From Xanthoparmelia taractica (taxonomy: Eukaryota > Ascomycota > Lecanoromycetes > Lecanorales > Parmeliaceae), in assembly GCA_033085395.1 (NCBI GenBank), contig JANQBS010000256.1, forward strand, positions 1 through 55,450: a stretch of DNA of 55,450 bases, in the 5' to 3' direction. The notes under the pieces were generated by a model. That model saw only the letters and a list, made by a program, of their open reading frames with translations, ran no database searches and was not told the origin of the DNA. Of this stretch, positions 23,486 through 34,655 are shown piece after piece. The position numbers were made by a program, and so were the translations under genes. How positions within the stretch are numbered: position 1 is the first letter of the stretch; each line of letters begins with the position of its first letter.

Positions 23486-24671
23486 ATGGTATGTTTCGTG
23501 GAGAGTAGCCATGTTCTGGGCTCCACGCGAATTCTGCTGAACAGGAAATAGACTGGCTTTTAGACGGAGGCTGGTTGCCCCAAGCGGTCGTTCGCTATGG
23601 AATCCGACGCCAGCTACGAGACCGTATCAATGCCATCCACACAACATCGCTCGAGGAAGCATATCAGGCGAAAATGCAATACGTAAAGGCGTTACGGACA
23701 CGACCAATGGCAATTGAAACTGCCACCGCCAATTCTCAGCATTATGAGGTCGCTACAGGGTTTCTCAAGACCTGCCTGGGGCCGCGAATGAAGTATAGCT
23801 GCTGTCTCTATCCTACGGGGAAAGAGACACTAGGACACGCTGAGGTGGAAATGCTTGATACGTATATAGAAAAAGCGGAACTGGTGGACGGGATGAGGAT
23901 CCTGGATTTGGGGTGCGAAAATTCTTATCCTCGAGCATGCAGCAATGGCTGACAGGCCCAACAAAGTTGCGGTTGGGGGTCTGGAGCACTCTACTTCGCT
24001 GAGATATTCCCAAACGCCAGGATCACAGCTTTCTCCAATTCGAGAACGCAGAAAGCATATATCGATGATCAGGCCGAGTCGAAAGGACTTTCAAATATCA
24101 GTGTCCTCACTGGAGACGTGGTGGATTACGAATTTGGTGAAGGTTATTTTGATCGTGTGATATCTGTTGAGCTATTCGAACATATGAAGAATTACCAGCT
24201 CTTAATGGCAAAGGTGTCGCGCGCCTTGAGGCCAGGTGGAAAGCTTTTCGTTCACATTTTCGCTCACAAAACAACTCCGTATGATTTTGATGAAGGGTGG
24301 ATGAGCACGCACTTCTTTACTGGGGGCACAATGCCTAGTGCGGATCTGCTACACTACTTTCAAGAAGACCTCATCTTACAGGAACAATGGTGGGTCAGTG
24401 GAAAGCATTATGCTATGACCTGCGAGGTGAGCCATCATTGAACGGCCTTCTGTACTCATTGTTTTGCTCATACCGTGTCCAGGATTGGCTATCAAAATTG
24501 AACGACAACAAGCGAGAGATTTGGCCGCACCTGGAAGACACATATGGTAAGAACAGTGCTGCTATCTGGTTCTACAGATGGCAGATCTTTTACATGGCCT
24601 GCGCTGAGCTCTTTGCGTATGAGGGTGGGGACACTTGGGGGTTATCACATTATCTCTTCAAAAAGCCGTAG
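23486..24671 (+). CDS. SAM-dependent methyltransferase of the cyclopropane-fatty-acid-synthase family
   Basis: Exons 23545-23912, 23967-24426 and 24483-24671 are certain. The first coding exon is proposed to end with the start codon itself (ATG 23486-23488, directly before GTATGT), because no other in-frame start joins the acceptor at 23544. Length is then about 339 residues. The SAM motif I, DLGCGWGSG, is formed across intron 2; SVELFEHMKNY, LRPGGKLFVH, the FFTGGTMPS loop and YRWQIFYMACAELFAYEGG are typical of fungal CFAS-like/coclaurine N-methyltransferase-like enzymes. The substrate (lipid double bond or an amine) is not known. The gene follows the P5B ATPase on the same strand after 287 bp. 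Confidence 0.85.
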
Positions 24672-25927
24672 CACCATATAACGTATACGATGAGCAGTTC
24701 ATACTTAGAGTGACAGACCATCCCTACAGAATCCGGCGTGTTTGCGAGGCCACTCCGATCGGTCGAGAACGCAACAATGGGGTACCTCGAACTCATTATG
24801 CGCACATCTACCTTGGAAAATCCAAGCTTGCGAGTAGCTTGCTCGAGTAGCCGAGTCAAGTGCTTTCAATAAGGCTTCTCGCCAAGCTCCACCTATTGCA
24901 GCCAGGCCGCCGCCTGCCGCCGCGGTTTGCGCGATTCGCAGAATCTCAGAATTACAAGCCAGCACTTCAATGATCCCATGGATGCCTCCACCCTAAAAGT
25001 ACTGGTCCATCTTTCTTTGCACGATACATAAGCTGCACAAAAGTCAGCAGTTTTCAAGCACTTCAAAAGCATTAGAACCTACGAAGAACCACATCGAGGC
25101 GCCTAACAAGGTTGCGGAATATCGATATAAAGGGCGGACCTGGTGGCAGAGACCATGTTAGCTGAGCATAACAAATCAGTAACGTTTGAGGAGCATGCTC
25201 TCGAGGAGGAGGTGACGCACTGGATGCATGTGGATTGGATGATTACCATGACCTCCAGGGCTGCCTGCCATTGTCTACTACAGCAGTAATGCTAGTCAGT
25301 GACAACGCTTAGACATGACGTTCTGAGTCCACTCACTTGGCTTAACAGGAAGCTGAACTTGTCAATGTTGATGATGTGAGATGACATTCCTGATAAGCGC
25401 GCTACGCGCTTAAAGTTGATCAATCGTCCTCTGCTGCGCTACTTTAAAGTAGCTTAGAGAGACCTCAGGCTTGCCTTTGTTTCTACTCCCCGATATTTGT
25501 TCAGTTTCAGACTTTCTCTCATAAGAGTTTCCTGTTTGTCCCTGGGACACTACTGTTCATTTCGCAATTACAAGCCAGATACTAATGGTCTCTTACCTCA
25601 ACTAAATGTTAGCTTTTCATCTTTCGGAAATGGATATCGCCCTGGTCTCTAACAAACGCAAGCCTCGAACAAACTCTGCATGATGCAGGCATCCTTCGGC
25701 TATCTTGAATCCTGCGCCAGATTACAGTCTCATCTTAAATCTTGGTCGATCTACTCCGATATTGGAGGACCACACATATTACAACGTGCCAGTCCCAGTT
25801 AACGTCAAACCCAGCATCGAAAGCCAGCTGCTATCTCCGGTTATCCGCTGCAGAGCACTGCTTCATCTACTCTTCTGCTGTACATTGATCCCGCACACCA
25901 AAGCCGTCAACGAGCCTCTCCGAAAGC
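24672..25927. promoter_or_regulatory. Intergenic, 1.26 kb, upstream of the Bur1 kinase gene
   Basis: Ordinary composition with pyrimidine-rich tracts near 25440-25560, as seen in fungal promoters. No open frame with recognisable features; the 83-codon frame at 25705-25956 is most likely 5' leader. Confidence 0.45.
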
Positions 25928-27682
25928 ATGGCCAGCACCCCGAGCCAGTTTGGTAGGCTGACTCCAAATGGGAATCCCACAGCCAATAAAAGAACCGCTT
26001 CTCAGGCATCTTTGGAAGTAGGACCAGATGGGAAAAAGGCCAGGTTCCATGGTTGCTCCAGAATCTCGAATTATATTATGATGTCTAAGCTTGGAGAGGG
26101 AACCTTCGGAGAAGTACACAAAGCCGAATCGCGTGTTACCGGACAGATTGTCGCAATGAAAAAGATCCTGATGCACAATGAGAAGGATGGTTTTCCAATC
26201 ACCGCAATCCGAGAAATAAAGCTGCTCAAAATGCTGTGTCATCCCAATATCTTGAAGCTTGAAGAAATGGCTATTGAGCGGATAAAAGGGGAAGGGCGGA
26301 AAAAAGCGATAATGTATATGGTCACTCCCTACATGGATCATGACCTGTCCGGCCTCCTCGAGAACCCTTCAGTTCAATTCACTGAACCCCAGATCAAATG
26401 CTACATGATACAATTACTCGAGGGAGTTGCATACTTGCACATGAGCAAAATCCTCCATCGCGATATGAAGGCTGCCAATCTCCTCATCAATAATCACGGC
26501 ATACTTCAGATCGCCGATTTCGGTCTCGCTAGACCTTACGACGATCCTCCACCGCAAAGGGGAAGTGGTGGTGGTGAAGCTACAAGAGATTATACTACGC
26601 TTGTGGTCACTCGCTGGTATAGACCGCCCGAGTTACTTCTTACATTACGTAAATATACTTCAGCTATAGATATGTGGGGTGTGGGTTGTGTCTTTGGAGA
26701 GATGTTCAAAGGGAGACCCATATTGCAGGGAAATACCGACCTCAACCAGATACATTTAATTTTTGATCTCATGGGCTCCCCGAACGAAGAAAATATGCCC
26801 GGATGGAGTACTTTACCAGGCTGTGAGGGAGTCAAATCATTTCCACAACGAAAAAGCACCCTCTCCCAAACTTTCCGAGAGCAAGGAGCTTCGTTCATTT
26901 CTCTTTTAGGCGATTTGCTAAAGCTTGATTGGCGGAACCGCGTCAACGCGATCGACGCACTTGAACATCCATATTTCAAAACCTTTCCACTCCCAGCTAA
27001 GCCTGGCGAGATTCCCCAATTTCAAGAATCACACGAATTGGACCGGAAAAAGTTCCGGGAACAGAAAGCCAATCTTCCTCCAGCACCAGCTGGTGGTACA
27101 GTTGGGATGGGCCCAGATGGGGACTTCATGAACGGTGCTGGTCCTTCGAACCACCATGGCCAGTACCGATCCCGGGTCGGCCTCGGAGGATACTTAAATG
27201 ACCCGCAAGCGTATCCATCCAGGCATACTGGCTACGACAATCGACAGCATGGTCCGCAGCGAGATTTTAGAGGGCCGCCTCCACCTCCGGGCCCTCCGCC
27301 ACCGCAAAGTCGACGCCCAGCTTGGCCTCCAGAAGCGAATGGGTTGCCGCCGAGGCCCCCACCTCCAATAAATCCCGTATGGGGAGGCCTTCATCGAGGA
27401 AGTGTACCACGTGATGAAATAAGAGGACGGCCTCCGCCGCGTGAAGGAGGTGTTGTCGGAGGGCCTCGGATGGATACCTACATTCCGAGCTATGCTAATA
27501 GGGATGAAGGACACCGTGACCGTGATGATGGACGTCGGGGTCGAGACGACGGTCAGAGGCGAGATGAAAGGGGCGATAGAGGCCGCCAAGGGGAGAGGAG
27601 GGAGCAAGAGCATCGTGACGCTGGACGACGGAGGAGTCGAACCCCTGAACGAGATAGGAACAGGGAACTTTATAGGCGATGA
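25928..27682 (+). CDS. BUR1: CDK9-type serine/threonine kinase Bur1 (PtkA)
   Basis: A single exon of 584 residues, ATG at 25928. The kinase domain runs from about 46 to 355. The Gly loop GEGTFGEV is at 56-63, VAMKK has the ATP lysine (78), PITAIRE is the cyclin-binding helix at 90-96, HRDMKAANLL at 177-186, DFG at 197-199 and VVTRWYRPPE follows the T-loop. The proline-rich C-terminus turns into an arginine-aspartate/glutamate repetitive tail (about 500-584). Bur1-Bur2 phosphorylates Spt5 and the RNA polymerase II linker/CTD, promoting elongation. Kinase length and the long Pro/RD tail match filamentous-fungal Bur1 rather than Ctk1. No intron is needed, unusual beside the 20-intron ATPase gene. 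Confidence 0.93.
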   Translation: MASTPSQFGRLTPNGNPTANKRTASQASLEVGPDGKKARFHGCSRISNYIMMSKLGEGTFGEVHKAESRVTGQIVAMKKILMHNEKDGFPITAIREIKLLKMLCHPNILKLEEMAIERIKGEGRKKAIMYMVTPYMDHDLSGLLENPSVQFTEPQIKCYMIQLLEGVAYLHMSKILHRDMKAANLLINNHGILQIADFGLARPYDDPPPQRGSGGGEATRDYTTLVVTRWYRPPELLLTLRKYTSAIDMWGVGCVFGEMFKGRPILQGNTDLNQIHLIFDLMGSPNEENMPGWSTLPGCEGVKSFPQRKSTLSQTFREQGASFISLLGDLLKLDWRNRVNAIDALEHPYFKTFPLPAKPGEIPQFQESHELDRKKFREQKANLPPAPAGGTVGMGPDGDFMNGAGPSNHHGQYRSRVGLGGYLNDPQAYPSRHTGYDNRQHGPQRDFRGPPPPPGPPPPQSRRPAWPPEANGLPPRPPPPINPVWGGLHRGSVPRDEIRGRPPPREGGVVGGPRMDTYIPSYANRDEGHRDRDDGRRGRDDGQRRDERGDRGRQGERREQEHRDAGRRRSRTPERDRNRELYRR

Positions 27683-29005
27683 GCTCAACCTAAAGGCAAC
27701 TCGGCTTCAAGGGCCGGATCAGAATTACGCGGGGCTATGCGGGAGCTAGATAGCACAAAGGCCGTCGGCCACAGCATATGATTCGACGATTTCCAACGAC
27801 ATGGAGTTTTTTTCAGAGGTCAAACTTGCAGATGTTGCCCGGATGCCGATGATGTAAGCAAGCGTCCTTTGAAATTGGTTTTACGTCTATAGGTACGAAG
27901 TAGATAGATGAATATTTACTTTACAGATGCTCTTAGAATTTTACTACCGATTGATTGCGAACTACCTTACTAACCGTTCTGTGCACGACTAAGGTATGCG
28001 TCTGGAGTGCGACAATAGAACTGGCTAGGAACGGGAGGTGTAGACCACTTGACCAAAAGGGCGATTGGGTGATACGATGTAACAGTCAGCTAACAGTCAG
28101 CATATAGAGACCCAAACGCCGATAAAAGCCAGTCTTCTGTATGAGGCGCGTAAATAACGCGTTCACCTTCACCCTTAGCGGCTGGGCCCTTGCACCCTTG
28201 CAGCTTAGGAGCCTTACGAAGTACTTGTTACTACTGGTCCACTGGTCGCAGTTGTTCTCTGATGGCTACAGCTGTCAGGAAGCGTGGAATGGTCTATGAA
28301 TCTATGAACCTACGAACCAAGAGGAAACGTTAATGTTATGAATACATTGAACGACTTCATCAATTATTATTGTTGCAACAAAAATACCGGCGAATGAAAC
28401 CAAAGGTGGGGGGATTTTTTCACGCTAGTCCCGAGCTCCTAAGTACCCACGTACCTAGGTAAGGTACTTTAGAATAAAATACAATACAAATTACCTTCTA
28501 ATACCTTATCCGTTTCCCACTTCCCACTTCCCATCTCTCTACACTCTACTCTATACTCTACTCTCTACTCTACTCTACTCTACTCTACCCACCCACTTCG
28601 CAATTGCTGTAGCTTTCTCTCAAAACATTATACTTCTGCTTTGCATCCAGACTGGCTGCCTGCTTTGCCCACATTACCTTCTCCTGGACCGCTTAAAAGA
28701 AGTCAAACCTCGAGCTCAACACTGGCTTCACAGACCAGCTTGACGACACACAGCCTCTCTGTCTTGACAATTCGGGAAGAATAACAGCCTTCTTCCCTCC
28801 GGATTGAACAGACTAAATTGTTTCGGTCTGTGCTGCTAGTTCCATTCGAGTCCTTAGCGGCCCAGGAATTGCTCCACAGCCACAGCCTGCACAGTCGCTC
28901 ACAACCGCAACATCAGTTCGAGAGCTTCAATAATCCATATTGACGTGCCTTAGAGCATCTAATACTAAAACCAGGTATTGAAGACACGGTTCCCCTTCGT
29001 CGTCG
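27683..29005. promoter_or_regulatory. Intergenic, 1.3 kb, upstream of the forkhead gene
   Basis: No supported gene. Holds a strong pyrimidine tract of CTCTA-type repeats (28530-28590) and long stretches expected for the forkhead 5' leader. Confidence 0.55.
28530..28590 (+). repeat. CTCTA/CTACT pyrimidine microsatellite in the forkhead upstream region
   Basis: About a dozen imperfect CTCTA units in an almost pure C/T-plus-A tract, about 420 bp upstream of the forkhead start. Such CT tracts are common in fungal promoters near transcription starts. Confidence 0.85.
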
Positions 29006-31132
29006 ATGGCATCGACGCGCCGCGTGAAGATATTCCAAGACCCCAGCTCCGCTTCCGACACGGCAAAGATGCCATTACCATCCTCTTGTGATCTAATGAG
29101 CTCAGCATTCACCGACCGTACCCCGCGCATCGGCCTTCCCTCAAGTAGGGATGTCGTCTTCAATCCTCCAATATCGAGGGTAAGTGGACGCTCACCACTG
29201 AAATCGGTCCAGCAGTCGAGTTCCACTACACCTAAAGCCTGTTACGGCAACCACGCGAACATATCGATACCACCTCCACAAGCATCCATCTTTACCACCG
29301 ATTCTCCCCTGAAGAAACCAAGTTCTTCGATCTTCCACCCCATCGCACCCTTCAAGTCCTTAAAGCCTATTTCGACGACTTTTCAAAGCCATCCATCCAC
29401 GGATAAAGAGAATACGAACCTCACATATCATAGTGACAATTTTGCAGAGTTTCCAGATCCTTCTTGTGGTTACAAGGCCCCTCTAAAGCAAACATTGAGC
29501 AATGCCGCTCCACTGCACGACAAAGAGGCGAAGAAAACCCGTCCTGGAGAACCAGTAGGGCCAGAGATCCCTGAACCTCAAAATATGCCGTTAATTGAGG
29601 ATGATGGGAGAAAGCCTCAATACAGTTACGCGGCACTCATAGGGATGTCGATACTTCGCGCCCCAGGGCGCCGATTGACCCTAGCTCAGATATACAAATG
29701 GATTTCCGACTCATTCGCCTATTATCGTGCGTCGCAGACAGGCTGGCAGAATAGCATTCGTCACAATCTGAGTCTCAACAAGGCCTTCATCAAGCAAGAG
29801 AGACCGAAAGATGATCCCGGAAAAGGCAATTATTGGGCGATAGAACCAGGAATGGAGACTCAGTTCATCAAAGACAAGGCCTCTCGCCGCCCAAACTCTT
29901 CCTCTGGAACCATTATGAAGGGCTTGTCGCTGCTATCAAGCGAAGCAAGTATCTGGTCTAGTCAGTCTCAGCCTCCTCCAAGAGAAGTCCAAGGTATGAC
30001 GGAAGCCACTGAGCTGTCGTCCGATGCCACGATACCTGCCTCAGATGCGCCGTCTCAAGAAGACGAGGTCGAAGAGATCGTGAAAATGCCTCCTCCTACC
30101 TCCCGTTTCCCGCTATCATCTCCGTTGCAGCCCATTCATTCGTCGCCGCCTCTCCTCCCTCCGTCATTGCTGCGTGGAGATACGCCCTCTCCCGTAGCTG
30201 ACTTTGCTTTGCCCTCGAGCAATTCTAGATCACGAAAACGGAAATTAGCTGCAATGGACGATAGCGGTTACTTCTCGTCCCTGGACTCTTCAGCAAAACG
30301 ACCTTTCCCGACCTCTGTGCTTCCGGACCTTACCGCTGATAGACCGAGAATTAAGAGGGGGCGGGCCGAAGAAGAGATCGCTCGAATCCGGTCTTCATCC
30401 CATGATGGAAGCCCAAGAAAGGGTCGCGCACCGCTGCGCCAGTCAGGGTCACTGATGTCCTCCTCTCCGCTACGCCATTTTGATAGCTCATTGATGCTGC
30501 CTCCCCTGACTCCAGCCGTGAGATTCAAGCTCCCGGCAAAGCCTCTAGCTTCCATTTCGCCCAATACAAATTTGAGGAATCATCGCAACAAGATAAGGGA
30601 ACTGGTCGGCTCCCCCGTAAAGAACACCGGTCTTTCCCATGAGGAGGCATCCTTCAGTCCAGCCTTCAACATCGTTGATGAGGAACACTACCTGTTTAGC
30701 GACGACTTTGACACAAGCTTCAACATCTTCAGAGATGAGGATGATTACCGTCGACCCTCTCCCTCATCTCCAGCAAGGCGATCGGTACGGCGCCCGCGCA
30801 CAGACTGTGCAACCAAGACGGCTACCGTCCTTGCCGACGTTACTGGTACGATTCTGAACAGCAGAGGACCGCTATCTAGTACCAAGACCCTTGCGTTCGA
30901 ATCTCCACTGGGGCAGAAGTCAAGCAAAAATCCACTTGTGTGGGATAGCAGCCTCGATGATGTTCCGAAGGAAGAGCTATTTGGTCTTGAGTATGATGAA
31001 GAGGAGCCCGACGACGTAGGTGGCGTGGACATCTTGCAAGGATTTCAGAAGATCGGAGGTAATCAGCATACCATTTCTTCTTCCAAGAGATTGTCGAGGT
31101 CAAATTTAGAGGCTCGTAGTACGCTGTCATGA
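29006..31132 (+). CDS. Forkhead transcription factor, Hcm1/Sep1-like
   Basis: A single exon of 708 residues from ATG 29006. One forkhead DNA-binding domain lies at about 203-290: PQYSYAALIGMSIL, LTLAQIYKWI, helix 3 WQNSIRHNLSLNKAFIK and the wing PGKGNYWAIEPG. No FHA domain is seen, so it resembles Hcm1 (yeast) and Sep1 (S. pombe) rather than Fkh1/Fkh2. The rest is low-complexity and rich in SP/TP sites, as expected for a CDK-regulated cell-cycle activator (inference). It converges with the NIF-phosphatase gene; 705 bp separate the stops. Confidence 0.9.
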   Translation: MASTRRVKIFQDPSSASDTAKMPLPSSCDLMSSAFTDRTPRIGLPSSRDVVFNPPISRVSGRSPLKSVQQSSSTTPKACYGNHANISIPPPQASIFTTDSPLKKPSSSIFHPIAPFKSLKPISTTFQSHPSTDKENTNLTYHSDNFAEFPDPSCGYKAPLKQTLSNAAPLHDKEAKKTRPGEPVGPEIPEPQNMPLIEDDGRKPQYSYAALIGMSILRAPGRRLTLAQIYKWISDSFAYYRASQTGWQNSIRHNLSLNKAFIKQERPKDDPGKGNYWAIEPGMETQFIKDKASRRPNSSSGTIMKGLSLLSSEASIWSSQSQPPPREVQGMTEATELSSDATIPASDAPSQEDEVEEIVKMPPPTSRFPLSSPLQPIHSSPPLLPPSLLRGDTPSPVADFALPSSNSRSRKRKLAAMDDSGYFSSLDSSAKRPFPTSVLPDLTADRPRIKRGRAEEEIARIRSSSHDGSPRKGRAPLRQSGSLMSSSPLRHFDSSLMLPPLTPAVRFKLPAKPLASISPNTNLRNHRNKIRELVGSPVKNTGLSHEEASFSPAFNIVDEEHYLFSDDFDTSFNIFRDEDDYRRPSPSSPARRSVRRPRTDCATKTATVLADVTGTILNSRGPLSSTKTLAFESPLGQKSSKNPLVWDSSLDDVPKEELFGLEYDEEEPDDVGGVDILQGFQKIGGNQHTISSSKRLSRSNLEARSTLS

Positions 31133-31837
31133 GTGGCGTAAATCGATCAAGGGAAATCGGTCTCGACATATGTGCACTCCGCCCTGGGTTGAGAGTCTTT
31201 CCAATTCGCCCATTGCAATACTTACTTTTTCCTGCATATCAGCGCTGGCCCAGCTGTGTGATTGGCCTATGCGTTTTGCCAGACACTACTACTCTACTAT
31301 TTCTCGCGTGGATTAGGGCAGTGTCATGGGCGTTCCATGTCGGGGGCTAACAGGATTCGTTTCGGTAATCTGAGAGGTGTAAAGGTTGCACGAGTTCACG
31401 ACGGCCAAAATGATGATGATCAGCGATACGGTGCTATGCAGCTTTACGACGGTTTCAATGAAATACTCTTTCATGTATATTTTATGCGCTCAACGTGGTG
31501 CCCTAGCCTTTCGATTTTAGCTTTTATGCAATACAAGTGCGGTTCCGGTCTTTCAGAGTCTTTAGATACAATGATTCTTGCAGGCTCGCATGAACCATGT
31601 CTGTCAAGAGTGGAAGTCTAATTACCCTGCTAAGTGAGGTGAGGTACCCTCGCAGTCTAAGCAAATTCCAGCAGCTCCAAGCCTCAGTGTGTGATAATGC
31701 TATGGCAAGTACTGAAACCCTAAGTGCCGCCTCTAAATGGAACACATCGTGTCTTTACTCACAACATCGATCTACCATCCTCGTCGTCCCTCCACTGATC
31801 ACGTCCCTGTGGTTTCTCCTTCGGCCGCCCAGCGTCA
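31133..31837. other. Intergenic between convergent genes, no gene seen
   Basis: 705 bp holding the 3' ends of two convergent genes. Open frames here (for example 31262-31621) lack recognisable features. Confidence 0.5.
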
Positions 31838-33304
31838 TCAGGCCTTCATTTCGAAAGGCCTGTTCCTCACGAACGCACTGATATTACTCCAATTCCTCGC
31901 TTGCTCGAGATATTCTACGACCTGTCCGAGCACATCTCTGCCACCTCCGTCTTTCTCGTCACCGCCCCGCACAAATTCCGGAACTGCAACATGGTTGAAA
32001 GGCTGTGCGCTCGCCTTTAGGGCACTGTCGTCGATCAGTACAGTGTTGTGTTGGCCCCATCTCTCGCCCTCTTCAAAGTCAGGATGCAAACGCTGAAGGA
32101 TTTCATCACCCCAGATGCGGTCAAGACGCTTATACACCTGGACGCGCTCCTTGTATTGTGTGGATGTCAGCCCAAGCGTATTTCTTCCCCACTCGCCCAA
32201 TAGCTTTTTACGCTGATCCCGAGAGAAAAGCCTCGTGCATACCCCTTTGACATTATATGGCTGCGCAGAAGACCATACTAAAAGGCTATGGTTTGCAAAA
32301 GCGTATTCGAGGAAACGGGGAAGGTTGGGGCGAGGGGTGTAGGTTTGGGATGCTCGAGGACGGTGGAGTAAAGTTCCGTTGAGATCCATTACAAGGAGGA
32401 GGCGTTGTGGTGAGGGGAGAAAGTCAGGGATTGCATTGGCGTCACTAAGATAGGCTGGCGTAGGGATCGGAGCCGGAAGGTGAATCAGGCTGCCTTTGTT
32501 CTCAATTATGGAAGGCGAGGGTTTGCCACTAGAGACCGGGGAAGTTTCGGCATCTCTAGGCTTTGTGGAGTTGGGAGACGTACTAGGTTGTGATACAATT
32601 TTTCGGAGGTTGGCTGGTGGTGAGCCTGTCCGTCTTCCAAGCTGGACGGGCGTAGGCTCAGTAGGCGGCGGGTTGGATCTGGAATATCTGTATTGCTTGT
32701 CAACGCGGGAGGATGGGGAACCACGATACGTTAGGACTGACAGCGTAGACTTCTGCACAGTAGACGCTGGGCCTTTGGGAGAGAGTCTGGGCTGCACCAA
32801 TGGAATTGTGGTCACTTCGCGAACGGCATGTGGTATAGGTGTGAGGTTTTGATGGTACTTGGAAATTGTTGGCGGGTCGGACGGAGAGACGGAGCTCTGC
32901 ACATGATGGCATCTGGGAATAGCACGAGAGATTTGAGTAACGCAATGGTGGTAACCTCGCGAAGGCCAATGGTCCAGGGTATCTGCCAAGGTGCCAAGCC
33001 GGGCAATAGGTGATGGCCGATGTAGTGGAAGCATGGACGGATCCCAGGAGCTGATGCTTGGAGCGGGCTGTCCATAAGCTTGCTGCAACTCTGACAGCAA
33101 GAGAGCCTCGTCTTTTGCGCGTTTGGCTTTTCTCTTCTTTGTGCGACTGGCATTCCGAGGTGCCGCTGGCTTCTCCAGGCGCAAGTTCTCCAAGCCAAGG
33201 GTATCGTGCTTAATCATGCTCCACTTCAAGCCCAGCTGAATGTTCAGCCTCAAGACTTTGATACAAGTATCATGTGAGAGATTGATCTTCTGAAGAGAGT
33301 TCAT
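31838..33304 (-). CDS. NIF/FCP1-homology HAD-fold phosphatase-like protein
   Basis: A single exon of 488 residues, ATG at 33304. The N-terminal third is basic (ASRTKKRKAKRAKDEALL) and may carry a nuclear signal; the middle is low-complexity Pro/Ser/Thr. The FCP1-homology/NIF domain begins at about 300 with VMDLNGTLLHRP, then LVWSSAQPYNV (motif II region) and NTVLIDDSALKA (motif IV). Active members use DxDGT, where the first Asp is the nucleophile and the second the acid/base; here the second is Asn (DLNGT). The variant occurs in a known fungal subgroup, so the protein may be a weak or altered phosphatase. Substrate unknown. It shares a 287-bp divergent promoter with RRP36. Confidence 0.85.
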   Translation of the reverse strand: MNSLQKINLSHDTCIKVLRLNIQLGLKWSMIKHDTLGLENLRLEKPAAPRNASRTKKRKAKRAKDEALLLSELQQAYGQPAPSISSWDPSMLPLHRPSPIARLGTLADTLDHWPSRGYHHCVTQISRAIPRCHHVQSSVSPSDPPTISKYHQNLTPIPHAVREVTTIPLVQPRLSPKGPASTVQKSTLSVLTYRGSPSSRVDKQYRYSRSNPPPTEPTPVQLGRRTGSPPANLRKIVSQPSTSPNSTKPRDAETSPVSSGKPSPSIIENKGSLIHLPAPIPTPAYLSDANAIPDFLPSPQRLLLVMDLNGTLLHRPRASQTYTPRPNLPRFLEYAFANHSLLVWSSAQPYNVKGVCTRLFSRDQRKKLLGEWGRNTLGLTSTQYKERVQVYKRLDRIWGDEILQRLHPDFEEGERWGQHNTVLIDDSALKASAQPFNHVAVPEFVRGGDEKDGGGRDVLGQVVEYLEQARNWSNISAFVRNRPFEMKA

Positions 33305-33591
33305 GATTTAGCAGATGTCATCGTTTAGAAGGAAGATTGAATTCTGCGTTTTACCTGAATATCACGACAAGACTCATGGACATGACAAGGTACACAACTC
33401 GGGAGATGGAAAGACAGCAGTTGGAAACAGCTGAAGACGATGAATAAACCACGCTAGACCTTAACAAGATCAACAAGCCATGTTACTAGCGGCGGATCAT
33501 CCCGGCCCTCAAAAGAACCCGAGCAAAGGCAATCCCTTTTTGCAGAATCAACAAATTGGAAAAGAAATCTTTCTTCATTGAACTCTCGACT
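33305..33591. promoter_or_regulatory. Divergent promoter between the NIF-phosphatase gene and RRP36
   Basis: 287 bp between two start codons on opposite strands; must serve both genes. No specific site assigned. Confidence 0.55.
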
Positions 33592-34655
33592 ATGCGTTCA
33601 AGCGACTTCGCTCATAATATGAAGTCCCATTTCTTCCAACGTCAAAACCCGACGAAGGTGCTCACCGATTCATTCCATGGCCGAGTCAAAGCGATAAAGA
33701 ATGCGAACGCCAGTGGCTCGCACACTGACTCGGACTCTGACATGGGTGCCACAGGTGATGCTAGAGATTCTTGTACTCCGGATCGCGAAAGTCAAGAGAA
33801 CTCCTTCGACGACGGTGATGTGAAAGGATACGAAGAGGAAGATGTAAGTGAGAGACTGAGTAGGAGACGCACGTGACGACACAGCTAATAGCTGGTGGGA
33901 GTCCATAGTCCGAGTCCGATGTTTCGAGTCAAGCTCAGCAGAACGAAGCTACTTTCATGTCCTTTGGCGCCTTAGTGAAAGCACAAGCTTCTTTCGGCAA
34001 GCGAAACCGAAGCAATGACGGCGATGGCTATACAGACGGCCATGGATCCCTTGGAGAGAACCAAGCACCTCGCGAGTTCATTAACGGCGAAGCACTGGAA
34101 CGGAGAGCCGGCAAGAAAGATACCCGCGACTTCTTGCGTCCCTCCAAGTACGCTCCTGCAGAACTCTCTTCCAAAAAGGCCGTCTCTCGCAAACGAGAAG
34201 TCGTGCCAACCCAAAAAGTAAATCATCGTGATCCGCGCTTCGAGCCCTTCAGCGGTGCAGTCGACGAACAAAAAACCAAGAAAAATTACTCTTTCTTGGA
34301 CACGTACCGCGACTCCGAGATATCAGAGCTCAAATCAGTCATTCGCAAGACCAAAGACAGTGAAAGCAAAGAGAAGCTCAAGCGCGCCCTTCTCAGCATG
34401 GAGTCTCGCAAAAAGGCCCAGAAGAGGAAGGAGCAGCAACAGGAGGTGTTGAGAAAGCATAGGAAGCAGGAGAAGGGGCTGATTGAGCAAGGGAAGAGAC
34501 CATTCTACTTAAAGAAAGCGGACCAAAAAAGGATGGCACTTGTTGAAAGATTCGAGGGCATGAAGGGCAAGCAGGTTAACAAGGTCATTGAGAGGAGGCG
34601 GAAGAGGAAGGCTGCTAAGGAGAGAAAGGGAATGCCGCATACCAGGAGAGGTTGA
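33592..34655 (+). CDS. RRP36: rRNA processing protein Rrp36
   Basis: Exons 33592-33843 and 33909-34655, 332 residues. The intron is 65 nt (GTAAGT, branch GCTAATA, acceptor CCATAG). An in-frame TTG at 33556 was rejected in favour of the ATG. The N-terminal third is acidic and disordered. The conserved core has RPSKYAPAELSSKK, the signature DPRFEPFSG, YSFLDTYRDSEI, and a long basic helix ending GKRPFYLKKADQKR and RRRKRKAAKERKGMPHTRRG, all of which define the Rrp36 family. It works in the nucleolus with the SSU processome (U3) in early cleavages leading to 18S rRNA, the same pathway served later by Fap7. Confidence 0.94.

Noticed and set aside
32496..32852. 118-codon plus-strand open frame
   Set aside because: Antisense shadow of the low-complexity middle of the NIF-phosphatase gene.
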